From NCBI GenBank assembly GCA_965653225.1, contig CBFGZI010000107.1:1-13395 (forward strand): a stretch of 13,395 nucleotides of DNA, given 5' to 3'. Source of the DNA: JALZDI01 sp965653225 (GTDB lineage: Bacteria; Actinomycetota; Actinomycetes; Propionibacteriales; Nocardioidaceae). A program made the position numbers and the translations under genes. Each line of letters opens with the position of its first letter. Positions within the stretch are counted from its first letter, which is position 1. Of the stretch, positions 13,218-13,395 are shown in pieces. The notes under the pieces were generated by a model. It made no database searches. It was not told where the DNA came from and saw only the letters and a program-made list of their open reading frames with translations.

Positions 13218-13395
13218 TGGGCAGTCCCCCGGGACGGTTGGCGCGCGTGTCCGGCCACCTGGGGCTGTGGTGCCGAAAGACGGCAACGAGGAGGGCGGGC
13301 CTCTCGGCCCGCTGGGAGGCGCCTCGGGCGCCGCCCACAAGCCATGTAACCGGGTGTTACGGACACTCTCCTCGGCGCATGAACCGAGGAAAGTG
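13218..13395. repeat. ~178-bp structured intergenic repeat, copy 2 (reaches window end)
   Basis: Tandem direct copy of 13007-13183, starting 211 bases later after a 34-bp spacer. The corresponding stems are GCGGGCC/GGCCCGC (13295-13301, 13306-13312), GGCGCC/GGCGCC (13318-13323, 13327-13332), GTAAC/GTTAC (13346-13350, 13356-13360) and the terminal hairpin (13364-13375, 13384-13395). Relative to copy 1, differences within the two GC-rich stems preserve or improve pairing. The window ends exactly at the hairpin edge, so further copies may follow. Confidence 0.8.

Noticed and set aside
12483..13340. Minus-strand frames crossing the terminal repeats, which begin similarly in both copies.
   Set aside because: The copies differ by a one-base indel and are out of phase (offset 211-213), no protein motif is visible, and differences fit RNA pairing instead of codon conservation.
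13007..13395. CRISPR array or insertion sequence.
   Set aside because: Only two ~177-bp units with a 34-bp spacer, no short regular repeats, no transposase and no clear terminal inverted repeats spanning the unit.

Overview
The window is high-GC, actinobacterial chromosomal DNA with dense, overlapping genes, many GTG starts and several TANNNT boxes placed exactly where a leaderless promoter would be. The gene order ruc/fmdB – 5-formyl-THF cyclo-ligase – UGPase – moeA/glp – rimJ – sepX/glpR matches, from memory, the Mycobacterium tuberculosis Rv0991c–Rv0996 neighbourhood. Here moaC and mog are inserted between moeA and rimJ, and the UGPase is the long eukaryotic-type enzyme. I lean towards Micrococcales (Dermatophilaceae/Intrasporangiaceae-like), but the sequence alone does not settle the family.

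Layout. 12-84 (-) is tRNA-Ala(CGC). From 5403 down to 182 (-) runs a co-directional cluster: UTP-glucose-1-phosphate uridylyltransferase, MoeA/Glp, MoaC, Mog, a RimJ-type GNAT acetyltransferase and the membrane protein SepX/GlpR. It combines sugar-nucleotide supply, molybdenum cofactor synthesis and a division pair (gephyrin-like Glp with its membrane receptor GlpR/SepX). 5-formyltetrahydrofolate cyclo-ligase (5542-6138, +) diverges from the UGPase gene. A short convergent gap carries two copies of a 31-bp repeat. From 12460 down to 6262 (-) lies a five-gene unit: a secreted or membrane-anchored penicillin-acylase-family Ntn hydrolase, then two ATPase/permease pairs of ABC-2 type, closely spaced or overlapping. 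Divergent from the acylase is a small zinc-ribbon protein of the FmdB/Ruc family (12570-12914, +). The last ~480 bases hold no gene but contain two tandem copies of a ~177-bp, hairpin-rich repeat.

Most notable points: (1) a near-consensus CIRCE operator (HrcA site) overlaps the expected transcription start of the ruc-like gene, tying this putative redox chaperone to the GroEL/DnaK heat-shock regulon; (2) the terminal repeat shows compensatory changes in its stems and a 1-nt indel, so it looks like a structured non-coding element; (3) four genes have a TANNNT box at exactly -12 to -7 from the start codon, and this fixes their starts; (4) two GACAC motifs, the WhiA core site, lie upstream of sepX; (5) a 21-codon micro-ORF joins two ABC genes through ATGA overlaps at both ends.
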